Shown piece after piece: positions 24,605 to 32,424 of a DNA stretch of 64,000 bases. The position numbers were made by a program, and so were the translations under genes. Source of the DNA: Melghirimyces algeriensis (GTDB lineage: Bacteria > Bacillota > Bacilli > Thermoactinomycetales > DSM-45169); contig NZ_FXTI01000001.1 in NCBI RefSeq assembly GCF_900182565.1, forward strand, positions 558,001-622,000, given 5' to 3'. Position 1 is the stretch's first letter. Every line of letters starts with the position of its first letter. Below the pieces are notes generated by a model. The model saw only the letters and a program-made list of their open reading frames with translations. It searched no databases and was not told where the DNA came from.

Positions 24605-25174
24605 ATGTCAGTCAACCATGAACAGATTCAAGAGGCAGTACGAATGATCCTTCAAGCAGTAGGTGAAGATCCAGATCGAGAAGGATTGAAGGATACCCCC
24701 GCCCGTGTAGCCCGAATGTATGAGGAAGTTTTTTCTGGTATGTATGAGGACCCTGAAGAATATTTCTCCACCATGTTTAGTGAAGACCATGAAGAGTTGG
24801 TATTGGTTAAGGATATCCCGTTCTTTTCGATGTGTGAACATCATCTGGTTCCCTTTTTCGGCAAAGCTCATGTGGGCTACATCCCCAAGAGTGGTAGGGT
24901 AACAGGTTTGAGTAAGTTGGCACGGGCGGTGGAAGCTGTTTCTCGGCGCCCTCAACTGCAGGAACGGATCACATATACGGTTGCGGATTCAATCGAAAAA
25001 ACGCTTGAACCCCATGGAGTGATTGTTGTTGTAGAAGCGGAGCATATGTGTATGACGATGCGCGGAGTGAAAAAACCCGGATCAAAAACGGTTACTTCCG
25101 CTGTTCGCGGGGTTTTTGAAAATGATCCTGCCGCACGTGCCGAAGCATTTAGCTTGATCGGTATTGGTCGATAA
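24605..25174 (+). CDS. folE: GTP cyclohydrolase I FolE
   Basis: 189-residue enzyme converting GTP to dihydroneopterin triphosphate for folate (B. subtilis mtrA). Zinc ligands are visible in SMCEHHLVPF and EAEHMCMTMRGV, and the active-site GVKKPGSKTVTSAVRG is intact. Start 24605 (MSVNHEQIQEAV) aligns with family starts; its GGAG is very close (2-3 nt), while an ATG at 24563 would add 14 unconserved residues. In Bacillus it is cotranscribed with mtrB; here a tRNA gene lies between them. Confidence 0.93.
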   Translation: MSVNHEQIQEAVRMILQAVGEDPDREGLKDTPARVARMYEEVFSGMYEDPEEYFSTMFSEDHEELVLVKDIPFFSMCEHHLVPFFGKAHVGYIPKSGRVTGLSKLARAVEAVSRRPQLQERITYTVADSIEKTLEPHGVIVVVEAEHMCMTMRGVKKPGSKTVTSAVRGVFENDPAARAEAFSLIGIGR

Positions 25175-25203
25175 TTTTTATATAAAAAAACCGACATAAA
25201 CCC

Positions 25204-25232
25204 TTGACACTCATTTATACTCCGGATATAAT
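25204..25232 (+). promoter_or_regulatory. Consensus SigA promoter of tRNA-Pro
   Basis: Perfect TTGACA (25204-25209) and TATAAT (25227-25232) with a 17-nt spacer. Confidence 0.9.
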
Positions 25233-25285
25233 AGTCATTGTCGCTTCGATGAACAATTCATCAACACAACATTTCGGGAATATGT

Positions 25286-25362
25286 CGGGCTATGGCGCAG
25301 CTTGGTAGCGCGCTTGCATGGGGCGCAAGAGGTCGTCGGTTCAAATCCGGCTAGCCCGACCA
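25286..25362 (+). tRNA. tRNA-Pro (anticodon GGG)
   Basis: 77 nt with encoded CCA. Acceptor CGGGCTA pairs with TAGCCCG, the anticodon stem CTTGC/GCAAG holds the loop ATGGGGC, giving anticodon GGG, and the T-arm is GTCGG-TTCAAAT-CCGGC. Strong promoter upstream and terminator downstream. Confidence 0.96.
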
Positions 25363-25370
25363 GATGATCA

Positions 25371-25402
25371 AAGGCTCTCCAAGCTGGGGGAGCCTTTTTT
25401 GT
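25371..25402 (+). terminator. Intrinsic terminator between tRNA-Pro and mtrB
   Basis: AAGGCTCTCC (25371-25380) against GGGGGAGCCTT then TTTTT. It ends only about 37 nt before the mtrB start. Confidence 0.8.
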
Positions 25403-25438
25403 TTTTATGATTTGCCAAATACAAAGGAGGTTTCTTTT

Positions 25439-25666
25439 ATGGCAGAACAGATGGGGAATTTCTTTCTCGTAAAAGCGAAAGAGGATGGTGTGAACGTCAT
25501 TGGACTAACCCGTGGAAAAGATACACGTTTTCATCATTCGGAAAAGCTGGATCGGGGAGAAGTGATGGTGGCGCAATTCACTGAACATACTTCAGCGATT
25601 AAAGTTCGGGGCAAAGCGTTGGTCATGACTCCATTTGGACAAACAGATACGGAAGAGGATGAATAA
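25439..25666 (+). CDS. mtrB: Tryptophan RNA-binding attenuation protein TRAP
   Basis: 75 residues, the exact length of B. subtilis TRAP. It forms an 11-mer ring that binds tryptophan and then (G/U)AG repeats in RNA. The RNA-contact residues known from the family are conserved in register (Glu35, Lys36, Asp38, Lys55, Arg57 here), as is the tryptophan-binding EHTSAIKVRG region. Start 25439 with AAAGGAGG. Its expected target is the repeat at 32247-32302 before trpE. No promoter is visible between the preceding terminator and the start, so it probably depends on read-through. Confidence 0.97.
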   Translation: MAEQMGNFFLVKAKEDGVNVIGLTRGKDTRFHHSEKLDRGEVMVAQFTEHTSAIKVRGKALVMTPFGQTDTEEDE

Positions 25667-25735
25667 TTGAAGAATAGGCATGTTCCCTTCTCCTCTGACC
25701 ATACAATGGTGTCAGAGGGATGAGGGGGGATATGT

Positions 25736-26230
25736 GTGGAAGGCTTGGGCCGTCGACTGTTTGCTTCCATTTTCATTTCTTTGATGGCTGCGGGCCTCTT
25801 GTCGCTGTTGCCTGCGCTGGATTCTCAAGATCAGGGGAATGGAGAAATACCGGCATTCCACTCGCATACAGAAGGGTCTCTTACACAGGAAACGCTGGTT
25901 AACTTTCTCTTGCAACAACCTCTCCATGTTCAGTTGGATCGCGTAGACCTGGAACAGGGGAGGCTTCTGATTCGTCTGAAAGAGATGAATCCGGAGGAAA
26001 AGGTATACAATGATATTCTGACGTTGCTGTACAGCAGTTTTGTTGAGGTTTCCAATGTGGAGTTTATAAAGTTACAGATTACGCTTACCGATGGAAGGCA
26101 GGGACTGACGCTTTATGCCAATCGGAGTGATCTGGCTGATGATCCTCAGATGCAAAGAGCCAAAAAGATGTCGGCCAGGGAATATATAGAACAAACATTT
26201 CGTTTGGTTCAGGAGGAGATACCTAGGTAG
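25736..26230 (+). CDS. Unrecognised exported or membrane-anchored protein
   Basis: 164 residues with an N-terminal hydrophobic segment (FASIFISLMAAGLLSLLPAL, about 9-28) that could be a signal peptide or anchor, then a soluble alpha/beta domain (LDRVDLEQGRLLIRLKEM, FIKLQITLTDGRQGLTLYANRS). The start is GTG 25736 after GAGGGGGGA. It sits between mtrB and hepS, where Bacillus has no equivalent that I know. Function unknown. Confidence 0.6.
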   Translation: MEGLGRRLFASIFISLMAAGLLSLLPALDSQDQGNGEIPAFHSHTEGSLTQETLVNFLLQQPLHVQLDRVDLEQGRLLIRLKEMNPEEKVYNDILTLLYSSFVEVSNVEFIKLQITLTDGRQGLTLYANRSDLADDPQMQRAKKMSAREYIEQTFRLVQEEIPR

Positions 26231-26242
26231 GCTGCATATGTC

Positions 26243-26308
26243 GCTCCGCAAAAATTGTGGTATACTGATTGGGAACTAAATGTAATTGACTGTTTTTGCG
26301 GGGGGAGC
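26243..26308 (+). promoter_or_regulatory. Inverted repeat overlapping the hepS ribosome-binding site
   Basis: GCTCC-GCAAAAA (26243-26254) is complementary to TTTTTGC and GGAGC (26293-26308, with four extra G). The right arm contains the Shine-Dalgarno of hepS. A TATACT inside the loop could instead be a -10, in which case the left arm would not be transcribed. Confidence 0.4.
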
Positions 26309-26314
26309 ATGACC

Positions 26315-27079
26315 ATGATGACATTGTCTAAAGAAATGGATCTGATCTTGCAGGAAGTCAGAGACCAGGCTCGCCACCCTATTATTGAACGGTACATCCA
26401 CCAACAGGAAGTACCGGATTCATTTGTGAGGGTGCTTTATCTAATGCTTTCTTCCCAAACGCTCCCCCAAGACCGGATACGTCTGTACTGTGTCACGGCG
26501 ACACTTCTTCAGATGGGGCTTTCCATCCATGAAACAGTGACAACGAGTGAAGAAACGGAAAGGGAGGCGTTGCGCTTCCGTCAATTGTCTGTGTTAGCCG
26601 GTGACTATATGAGCAGTCTTTTTTATAAAAACCTTTCCGAACAGGATGAAATCGAAGGTGTGGCATGTCTTTCCAAAGCGATCTGTGAGATTAATGAAGC
26701 AAAAATGGAACTCTATGGACAGCAGGATCTCTCTTCGGTTTCTCAATCTGCCATCCTCCGATTGGTAAAAAAAGTATCCGGAGGTTTGGTGACTCATTTG
26801 TCCTATTTTTTTTGGAATGATCCTCTTAAAAAAAATCCTTGGGATCCGCTGGCGGAAAATCTCTTGATTCTTGCCAACTGGCAAAGGGCTGCCTTAACCG
26901 CTCCTGAAATCGGTATCTGTTTCTCGGATCAATTTCTTCAATCTCTTGCCGCAGAAACCTTTCAGCAAGTTCGCGAGATACGGCCTTTAAACGTCAGGCA
27001 TACTCTGACAGACTGGCTTCGGGGAGTGGTTTGCCAGCATGTTGGTGAGTTTATGGCCCGGAAGGCCCAGGAGGGGTAA
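26315..27079 (+). CDS. hepS: Heptaprenyl diphosphate synthase component I HepS
   Basis: About 254 residues; the non-catalytic regulatory subunit that pairs with HepT to make the C35 side chain of menaquinone-7. All-helical and without Asp-rich motifs, as expected; recognised from order (mtrB-hepS-menG-hepT) and family-like sequence such as QTLPQDRIRLYCVTATLLQMGLSIHE. ATGs at 26309, 26315 and 26318 are possible; GGAG at 26304-26307 favours 26315. Confidence 0.85.
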   Translation: MMTLSKEMDLILQEVRDQARHPIIERYIHQQEVPDSFVRVLYLMLSSQTLPQDRIRLYCVTATLLQMGLSIHETVTTSEETEREALRFRQLSVLAGDYMSSLFYKNLSEQDEIEGVACLSKAICEINEAKMELYGQQDLSSVSQSAILRLVKKVSGGLVTHLSYFFWNDPLKKNPWDPLAENLLILANWQRAALTAPEIGICFSDQFLQSLAAETFQQVREIRPLNVRHTLTDWLRGVVCQHVGEFMARKAQEG

Positions 27080-27084
27080 ACATT

Positions 27085-27801
27085 TTGCACGGGAAAGAAT
27101 CAAAAGAAAAATTTGTCCATCAGGTATTTGAAAGCATTGCAAAAGATTATGACCGAATGAATACGCTGTTGAGTTTCAGCCAGCATAAGCGTTGGCGAAA
27201 ATTTGCTATGGATAAAATGAACGTTCGTTCCGGTGACAGTGCCATCGATGTTTGTTGTGGTACCTGTGATTGGGCAATTGCACTGGCTGAAGCGTCTGGT
27301 ACAGGAAAGGTAGCCGGTTTGGATTTCAGTCGCAATATGTTGAAAATTGGAGAGGAAAAGATTAAACGCTTGGGATTGGATAAGCAAGTGGAATTGGTCT
27401 GTGGCAATGCGATGGAGCTTCCATATCCGGATGGGTCATTCGATCATGCTACCATCGGTTTTGCTCTGAGAAATGTCCCGGATTATCAAGAGGTACTCAA
27501 AGAGATGGCGAGAGTGGTGAAGCCTGGTGGACAAGTGGTTTCCTTGGAATTGTCCAAGCCTGCATGGCCTCCTTTTCGGGCGGTTTACTACGCTTATTTT
27601 CAGCGGGTGCTTCCTCTTTTAGGCAAACTGTTTGCCAATCGATATGAACAATATAAGTGGCTACCAGAATCTCTTGTAGAATTTCCGGATTTTAAAGCGT
27701 TGGCTCGGATCATGGAGAAGCAGGATTGTTTTGATAAGGTTCAAGTTTATCCATTGTTTGGGGGGATTGCCGCACTTCACATCGGGGTTGTACGTTCCTG
27801 A
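27085..27801 (+). CDS. menG: Demethylmenaquinone methyltransferase
   Basis: 238-residue SAM-dependent C-methyltransferase (UbiE/MenG family), the last step of menaquinone synthesis. The family signatures YDRMNTLLSFSQHKRWR and RVVKPGGQVVSLELSKP are present, with the SAM loop DVCCGTCDWA. The start is TTG 27085 after GGAGGGG at 27070-27076. It lies between the two subunit genes of heptaprenyl diphosphate synthase, as in Bacillus. Confidence 0.93.
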   Translation: MHGKESKEKFVHQVFESIAKDYDRMNTLLSFSQHKRWRKFAMDKMNVRSGDSAIDVCCGTCDWAIALAEASGTGKVAGLDFSRNMLKIGEEKIKRLGLDKQVELVCGNAMELPYPDGSFDHATIGFALRNVPDYQEVLKEMARVVKPGGQVVSLELSKPAWPPFRAVYYAYFQRVLPLLGKLFANRYEQYKWLPESLVEFPDFKALARIMEKQDCFDKVQVYPLFGGIAALHIGVVRS

Positions 27802-27850
27802 AACTCTGGTGGGTGTTCGCGGGATCTGGGGACAGATGGAGGGTAAGTTT

Positions 27851-28843
27851 GTGCAAACCAGGGTGAATGGGATGAAAATGAAAGATATATATACCAGTTT
27901 AAAGAAAGATCTCAGGGATATTGAGCGGGAGTTGAAACGGTCCGTCCAGTCAGAACATCAGGAACTGAACCGGTCCGCCGTTCATCTGTTGGAAGCGGGA
28001 GGAAAACGGATGCGGCCGGTTTTCGTTTTGTTGGCTGGGAGATTTGGTTACTATGAGATGGAATCCCTGAAGCAGGTAGCTGTGGCTCTTGAGCTCATCC
28101 ACATGGCTACGCTGGTTCATGATGATGTAATCGATAATGCGGCAACCCGCCGAGGCCGGCCTACAGTGAAAGCAAAATGGGATAACCGGGTAGCTATGTA
28201 TACTGGGGATTATATCTTGGCCCGTTCCCTTGAGGTTGCATCCCGAATCCAAAACCCTGTAGCACAGCGGGTTCTGGCTCGGGCGATGCATCAAATGTGT
28301 AAAGGAGAAATTGAACAAATCCGTGATCTCTATCGTACAGATTTGTCATTTCTTCGTTACCTTCACCGGATCAAACGGAAAACAGCACTTTTAATGGCCG
28401 TTAGCTGTGAACTAGGTGCTCTGGTTAGCGGGGCTGATTCACAAGTGGTACGTCGACTGCGCCTCTATGGATATTTTATAGGAATGGCTTTCCAAATTAC
28501 GGATGATGTGTTGGATTTAACAGGGGATGAGATGACTCTGGGCAAACCTGCTGGAAGCGATCTCAGACAGGGAAATGTGACATTGCCTGTTATTTATATC
28601 CTGAAGAAAGGTCGGGAAGAAGATCGAAAACGTATTATACGTTATCTCCATTCCGAGGGGCGATCCGGTTCTCTCCCTGAAATTTTACAACAGGTTCGCC
28701 ATTCAGAAGGGATTTTATGTGCTCATCAGCTGGCTGATCAGTATTTGAATAAAGGGTTGAGGATGTTGGAGGGTTTGCCGGAAGGAAAAGCAAAGGAATC
28801 ATTTCGGCTGATCGCTAAATTTATAGCCCGTCGTTCCTATTAA
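27851..28843 (+). CDS. hepT: Heptaprenyl diphosphate synthase component II HepT
   Basis: 330-residue catalytic polyprenyl synthase. The two Asp-rich motifs are DDVID (near residue 93) and DDVLD (near 220), with GGKRMRP for IPP binding. Start GTG 27851 is chosen for GGAGGG at 27838-27843; an ATG further downstream (MKMKDIY) is possible. It works with HepS; the product feeds MenA and then MenG. Confidence 0.92.
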   Translation: MQTRVNGMKMKDIYTSLKKDLRDIERELKRSVQSEHQELNRSAVHLLEAGGKRMRPVFVLLAGRFGYYEMESLKQVAVALELIHMATLVHDDVIDNAATRRGRPTVKAKWDNRVAMYTGDYILARSLEVASRIQNPVAQRVLARAMHQMCKGEIEQIRDLYRTDLSFLRYLHRIKRKTALLMAVSCELGALVSGADSQVVRRLRLYGYFIGMAFQITDDVLDLTGDEMTLGKPAGSDLRQGNVTLPVIYILKKGREEDRKRIIRYLHSEGRSGSLPEILQQVRHSEGILCAHQLADQYLNKGLRMLEGLPEGKAKESFRLIAKFIARRSY

Positions 28844-28958
28844 ATCTTCCCGTTTGATCTAGGCCCATCTTTCTGGTAAAATTTCGATGGGCTTTCCAGC
28901 GCTGGCGCTCAATAGCTGGGCCATTTATAACTACATAGAACAATGGAGGATTACAGAT

Positions 28959-29405
28959 ATGGAAAAAACATTTATCATGGTAAAACCTGACGGTGTGCAA
29001 CGGGGACTGATCGGAGAGATTATTTCCCGCTTTGAACAAAAAGGATTCCGTCTGGAAGGCGGTAAACTGATGAATGTTTCCAGAGAGTTGGCAGAAAAGC
29101 ACTATGCAGAGCATAAGGATAAGCCCTTTTTTGGAGAGCTGGTTGACTTTATTACGTCTGGTCCGGTCTTTGCTATGGTATGGGCCGGTGAAGATGTAAT
29201 TGCTACTGCTCGTCGGATGATGGGACAAACCAAACCCTCCGAAGCAGCTCCGGGGACGGTACGCGGTGATTACGGTTTAACAGTGGGTAAAAATATTGTA
29301 CACGGTTCCGACTCCCCGGAAAGTGCCAAACGGGAAATCGCCTTATGGTTTGAGGAGAAAGAGATTTCATCCTATGAAAAAGCGATTGAATCCTGGGTGT
29401 ACTAA
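28959..29405 (+). CDS. ndk: Nucleoside diphosphate kinase
   Basis: 148-residue kinase balancing NDP/NTP pools. The phosphohistidine site is NIVHGSDSPESA, and the N-terminal KTFIMVKPDGVQRGLIGEII is characteristic. Start 28959 with TGGAGGA. In Bacillus cheR follows; here chorismate synthase follows directly after a long inverted repeat. Confidence 0.96.
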   Translation: MEKTFIMVKPDGVQRGLIGEIISRFEQKGFRLEGGKLMNVSRELAEKHYAEHKDKPFFGELVDFITSGPVFAMVWAGEDVIATARRMMGQTKPSEAAPGTVRGDYGLTVGKNIVHGSDSPESAKREIALWFEEKEISSYEKAIESWVY

Positions 29406-29438
29406 GCACTCTTTCCCATGAGGGATTCCGTGTGTGAA

Positions 29439-29483
29439 TAGGACCCCCACAGGAAAAAAAGCCTTTTTCCTGTGGGGGTCCTA
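29439..29483. terminator. 20-bp perfect inverted repeat between ndk and aroC
   Basis: Left arm 29439-29458 and right arm 29464-29483 are perfectly complementary over 20 bp with a 5-nt loop (AAGCC). It contains an A-tract and T-tract next to the loop but has no T-run after the stem, so it may stop transcription inefficiently or do something else. Confidence 0.6.
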
Positions 29484-29567
29484 TGTTATCATACATCTAA
29501 CTTTAACGAAATACAGTGGTTTGAAGGAGAAGTCACATCAGTCGACATAGAGAGGACGGGATTAGTT

Positions 29568-30731
29568 ATGCGGTACCTTACAGCGGGAGAGTCCCATGGC
29601 CCCCAATTAACGTTGATTGTAGAGGGGTTACCCAGTCAGTTGCCTCTTTCCAAAGAGAAAGTGGATGATCAACTGAGGCGGCGTCAAAAAGGGTATGGCA
29701 GAGGTCGGCGAATGCAGATTGAATCGGATGAAGCTCAAATATTATCCGGAGTTCGGTTTGGAAAGACGACAGGTGCGCCAGTGGCGTTGGCGATTGAAAA
29801 CAAGGACTGGAAAAAGTGGACGGATATCATGAGTGTTTATCCTGATGATGAGAAAGCAACGAAACGTCGGGTTTCCCGTCCGCGTCCAGGGCATGCGGAT
29901 TTAAACGGGGCCATCAAATATAATCATCGCGATATGCGGGATGTACTGGAACGTTCAAGCGCACGGGAGACGGCTGCACGGACAGCGGCCGGAGCAGTAG
30001 GTCGGCAGCTGTTAGAGTATTGTGGCATTCGTGTGGCCGGACATGTGGTTCGGATTGGTTCGGTCAGTACCCGGCGATTGGAAGGTTGGTCTCTGGAGGA
30101 GATTGTTGAGCGTTCAGAGCAGTCACCGGTTCGATGCTTGGATTCCGACGCTGAAAAAAAGATGATTCAGCATATCGATGAAGCAAAGGCAGAAGGGGAC
30201 AGTCTGGGTGGAGTTGTTGAAGTGATTGTGGAAAATGTTCCGGTTGGTCTGGGCAGTCATGTTCATTGGGATCGCAAACTGGATGCGCGTTTGGCTCAAG
30301 CGATTGTCAGCATCAATGCATTTAAAGGTGTGGAAATCGGTATTGGGTTTGAAGCGGGAGAGCGAAAAGGTTCCCAAGTTCATGATCCCATCCTTTGGTC
30401 GGAAGAGAAAGGCTATCACAGAGCCTCCAATCGCCTCGGCGGTTTTGAAGGAGGAATGACCACCGGAGAGCCTATTGTTTTGCGCGGTGTCATGAAGCCG
30501 ATTCCCACTCTGTATAAACCCTTGCAGAGTGTGGATATTGATACAAAAGAACCGTTTGCAGCCAGTATTGAGCGGTCAGATAACTGTGCTGTCCCGGCAG
30601 CTTGTGTTGTGGCGGAAAATGTGGTGGCTTGGGAGGTGGCTCGGTCATTGCTGGAGACATTCCCTGCTGATACGGCTGAAGACCTTCTGCAGGGAGTGAA
30701 TCGACGCCGGGAGGAGGCGCGGAATTTCTGA
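29568..30731 (+). CDS. aroC: Chorismate synthase
   Basis: 387-residue flavin-dependent enzyme converting EPSP to chorismate (aroF in B. subtilis). The start MRYLTAGESHGPQLT, the signature RRRQKGYGRGRRMQIE, and SRPRPGHADLNGA and RSSARETAARTAAGA are all family hallmarks. AGAGGA at 29550-29555 is distant from the ATG, so translation initiation may be modest. First gene of the aromatic supraoperon; aroB starts 1 nt after its stop. Confidence 0.95.
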   Translation: MRYLTAGESHGPQLTLIVEGLPSQLPLSKEKVDDQLRRRQKGYGRGRRMQIESDEAQILSGVRFGKTTGAPVALAIENKDWKKWTDIMSVYPDDEKATKRRVSRPRPGHADLNGAIKYNHRDMRDVLERSSARETAARTAAGAVGRQLLEYCGIRVAGHVVRIGSVSTRRLEGWSLEEIVERSEQSPVRCLDSDAEKKMIQHIDEAKAEGDSLGGVVEVIVENVPVGLGSHVHWDRKLDARLAQAIVSINAFKGVEIGIGFEAGERKGSQVHDPILWSEEKGYHRASNRLGGFEGGMTTGEPIVLRGVMKPIPTLYKPLQSVDIDTKEPFAASIERSDNCAVPAACVVAENVVAWEVARSLLETFPADTAEDLLQGVNRRREEARNF

Positions 30732-30732
30732 T

Positions 30733-31830
30733 ATGAAGACATTAATGGTGCAAACGAAAGAACGGACGTATCCGATTCATATCGGTTCCGGGCTTCTTCG
30801 TCAATTACCTGATTTGATCGAGGAAGCGGGATGGAGTTCGGAACAGTCTCTCATGTTGGTGACGGATGATCAGGTGGCCCCTCTCTATCAGGAACCCGTT
30901 TATCGCTCTCTGACAGATCATGGCTACCATGTTGAGTGTGTCACGATTCCCGCCGGAGAAGCATCCAAAACCCTCTTATATTGGGAAGAACTGCTGACAA
31001 AGTGCATTCGTGCAGGTTTGGACCGGACAAGTGGAATTTTGGCTTTGGGTGGCGGTGTGGTTGGGGATTTGGCGGGTTTCCTTGCTGCGACGTACATGCG
31101 AGGAATTCCGTTTATTCAGCTTCCCACGACACTGCTGGCTCACGACAGCAGCGTGGGCGGAAAAGTGGGGGTCAATCATCCGTTGGGAAAGAACATGATC
31201 GGGGCCTTTCACCAACCGTCAATGGTTATATTTGATGTGGACACATTGCATTCATTGCCGGCAAGAGAGGTTGCTTCAGGTTATGCTGAGGTGATAAAAG
31301 AGGCGTTGATCTATGATCCCGATTTTGTCAGCTGGTTGGAAGCAAACAGCTCCGCACTAATGAAGCTGGAGTCTTCCTTTGTAACGGAAGCCATCTTGCG
31401 TGGGTGTTCGGTCAAAGCGGATGTTGTTTCCAAAGATGAGAAGGAAACAGGCCTCCGGGCCATTTTAAACTATGGTCATACCATTGGACACGCTTTGGAA
31501 GCAACGGCTGGCTACGGTACCTATACCCATGGGGAAGCGGTAGCCATTGGAATGGTCGGGGCTGCAATGTTGGGAGAGGAATTGGGCTTGTGCCCTCCTT
31601 TAGCGGGTCGAACGCAAAAGCTTTTGGAAGCATTCAACCTTCCTACCCGCATCAGAGGCAAGCTCAGCAATGAAGATCTTATGGAGCGAATGCGGAGGGA
31701 TAAAAAGGTGAAGCAAGGAGTGTACACCTTTGTTCTTCCCCGGAATGTGGGCCATGTGGAGCTCATCCACGGGGTGGAAGAAAAACGGATTCTCAAGGTG
31801 CTTAAATGTTTGCGAGGAGAGGGCAGATGA
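30733..31830 (+). CDS. aroB: 3-dehydroquinate synthase
   Basis: 365-residue NAD- and metal-dependent enzyme cyclising DAHP to 3-dehydroquinate. ALGGGVVGDLAGFLAATYMRG, the Lys in HPLGKNMIGAFHQP and the metal-binding NYGHTIGHALE and THGEAVAIGM segments are present. Located directly behind aroC; its end overlaps the aroH start (ATGA). Confidence 0.95.
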   Translation: MKTLMVQTKERTYPIHIGSGLLRQLPDLIEEAGWSSEQSLMLVTDDQVAPLYQEPVYRSLTDHGYHVECVTIPAGEASKTLLYWEELLTKCIRAGLDRTSGILALGGGVVGDLAGFLAATYMRGIPFIQLPTTLLAHDSSVGGKVGVNHPLGKNMIGAFHQPSMVIFDVDTLHSLPAREVASGYAEVIKEALIYDPDFVSWLEANSSALMKLESSFVTEAILRGCSVKADVVSKDEKETGLRAILNYGHTIGHALEATAGYGTYTHGEAVAIGMVGAAMLGEELGLCPPLAGRTQKLLEAFNLPTRIRGKLSNEDLMERMRRDKKVKQGVYTFVLPRNVGHVELIHGVEEKRILKVLKCLRGEGR

Positions 31831-32195
31831 GCGTTCGCGGGATTCGTGGAGCAATCACCGTCTCTGTGAATGAAGAAGAGCCGATTTTAGAGGCTACACG
31901 CAAGCTGTTACGGGAAATCGTGGATCGAAATCACGTTCAACCGGAAGAGATTGTGAGTGTTTTTATCACGATGAGTCCGGATTTGGATGCCACGTTTCCG
32001 GCAAGGGCGATTCGAATCATGCCAGGATGGGAAGCTGTCCCATTGATGTGTGCAACGGAAATCGATGTTCCTGGTGCACTGGAACGTTGCATTCGCTTGT
32101 TGATTCTGGTCAATACAGAGTTGCAGGCGAACGAGATACACCATGCTTATTTGGGAGAAGCCCGTCGTTTGCGCCCTGATCTGGCGGAAAGATAA
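31827..32195 (+). CDS. aroH: Chorismate mutase, AroH type
   Basis: 122-residue monofunctional trimeric mutase converting chorismate to prephenate. MSVRGIRGAITV with its substrate-binding Arg and the conserved core EEIVSVFITMSPDLDATFPARA and VPLMCATEIDVPGALERCIR are visible. Start 31827 overlaps the aroB stop by 4 nt. Last gene before the trp leader. Confidence 0.94.
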   Translation: MSVRGIRGAITVSVNEEEPILEATRKLLREIVDRNHVQPEEIVSVFITMSPDLDATFPARAIRIMPGWEAVPLMCATEIDVPGALERCIRLLILVNTELQANEIHHAYLGEARRLRPDLAER

Positions 32196-32206
32196 GCGTG
32201 TAAGTG

Positions 32207-32235
32207 TTGACAGCATCATCGTTGTTCAGTAAAGT
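32207..32235 (+). promoter_or_regulatory. Promoter of the trp operon
   Basis: TTGACA at 32207-32212 and TAAAGT at 32230-32235 with a 17-nt spacer, immediately after aroH. Read-through from aroC-aroB-aroH is also possible. Confidence 0.65.
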
Positions 32236-32246
32236 AGAGGGTAAGC

Positions 32247-32302
32247 TAGAGTTGAGTTAAGAGAAGAGATGAGTGTAGACAGTTGAGCAGAGAAGAGCGG
32301 AG
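32247..32302 (+). promoter_or_regulatory. TRAP-binding site in the trp leader
   Basis: Ten non-overlapping GAG/TAG triplets (starting at 32247, 32254, 32261, 32266, 32271, 32276, 32285, 32290, 32295, 32300), mostly 2 nt apart, as in known TRAP targets. An eleventh (32235) overlaps the -10 and would only be present in read-through RNA. Confidence 0.9.
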
Positions 32303-32350
32303 TTGAAATGAACGGACCTCCGACCAAGGCTTCTGTGCTTTGGTCTTTTT
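32291..32350 (+). terminator. trp attenuator: antiterminator and terminator
   Basis: The terminator GACCAAGGC (32322-32330) / GCTTTGGTC (32337-32345) is followed by TTTTTATTTT. A competing antiterminator can form from CGGAG (32298) with CTCCG (32318) and AGAAG (32291) with CTTCT (32330), using bases of the last TRAP triplets. TRAP binding should block it and favour termination. Confidence 0.85.
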
Positions 32351-32424
32351 ATTTTCTCCTATGATTCTTCTCTTCTGTCACGTTTTCTCATCTCCTGTGG
32401 TTAAGTCCTAAGGAGGGAGATGTC

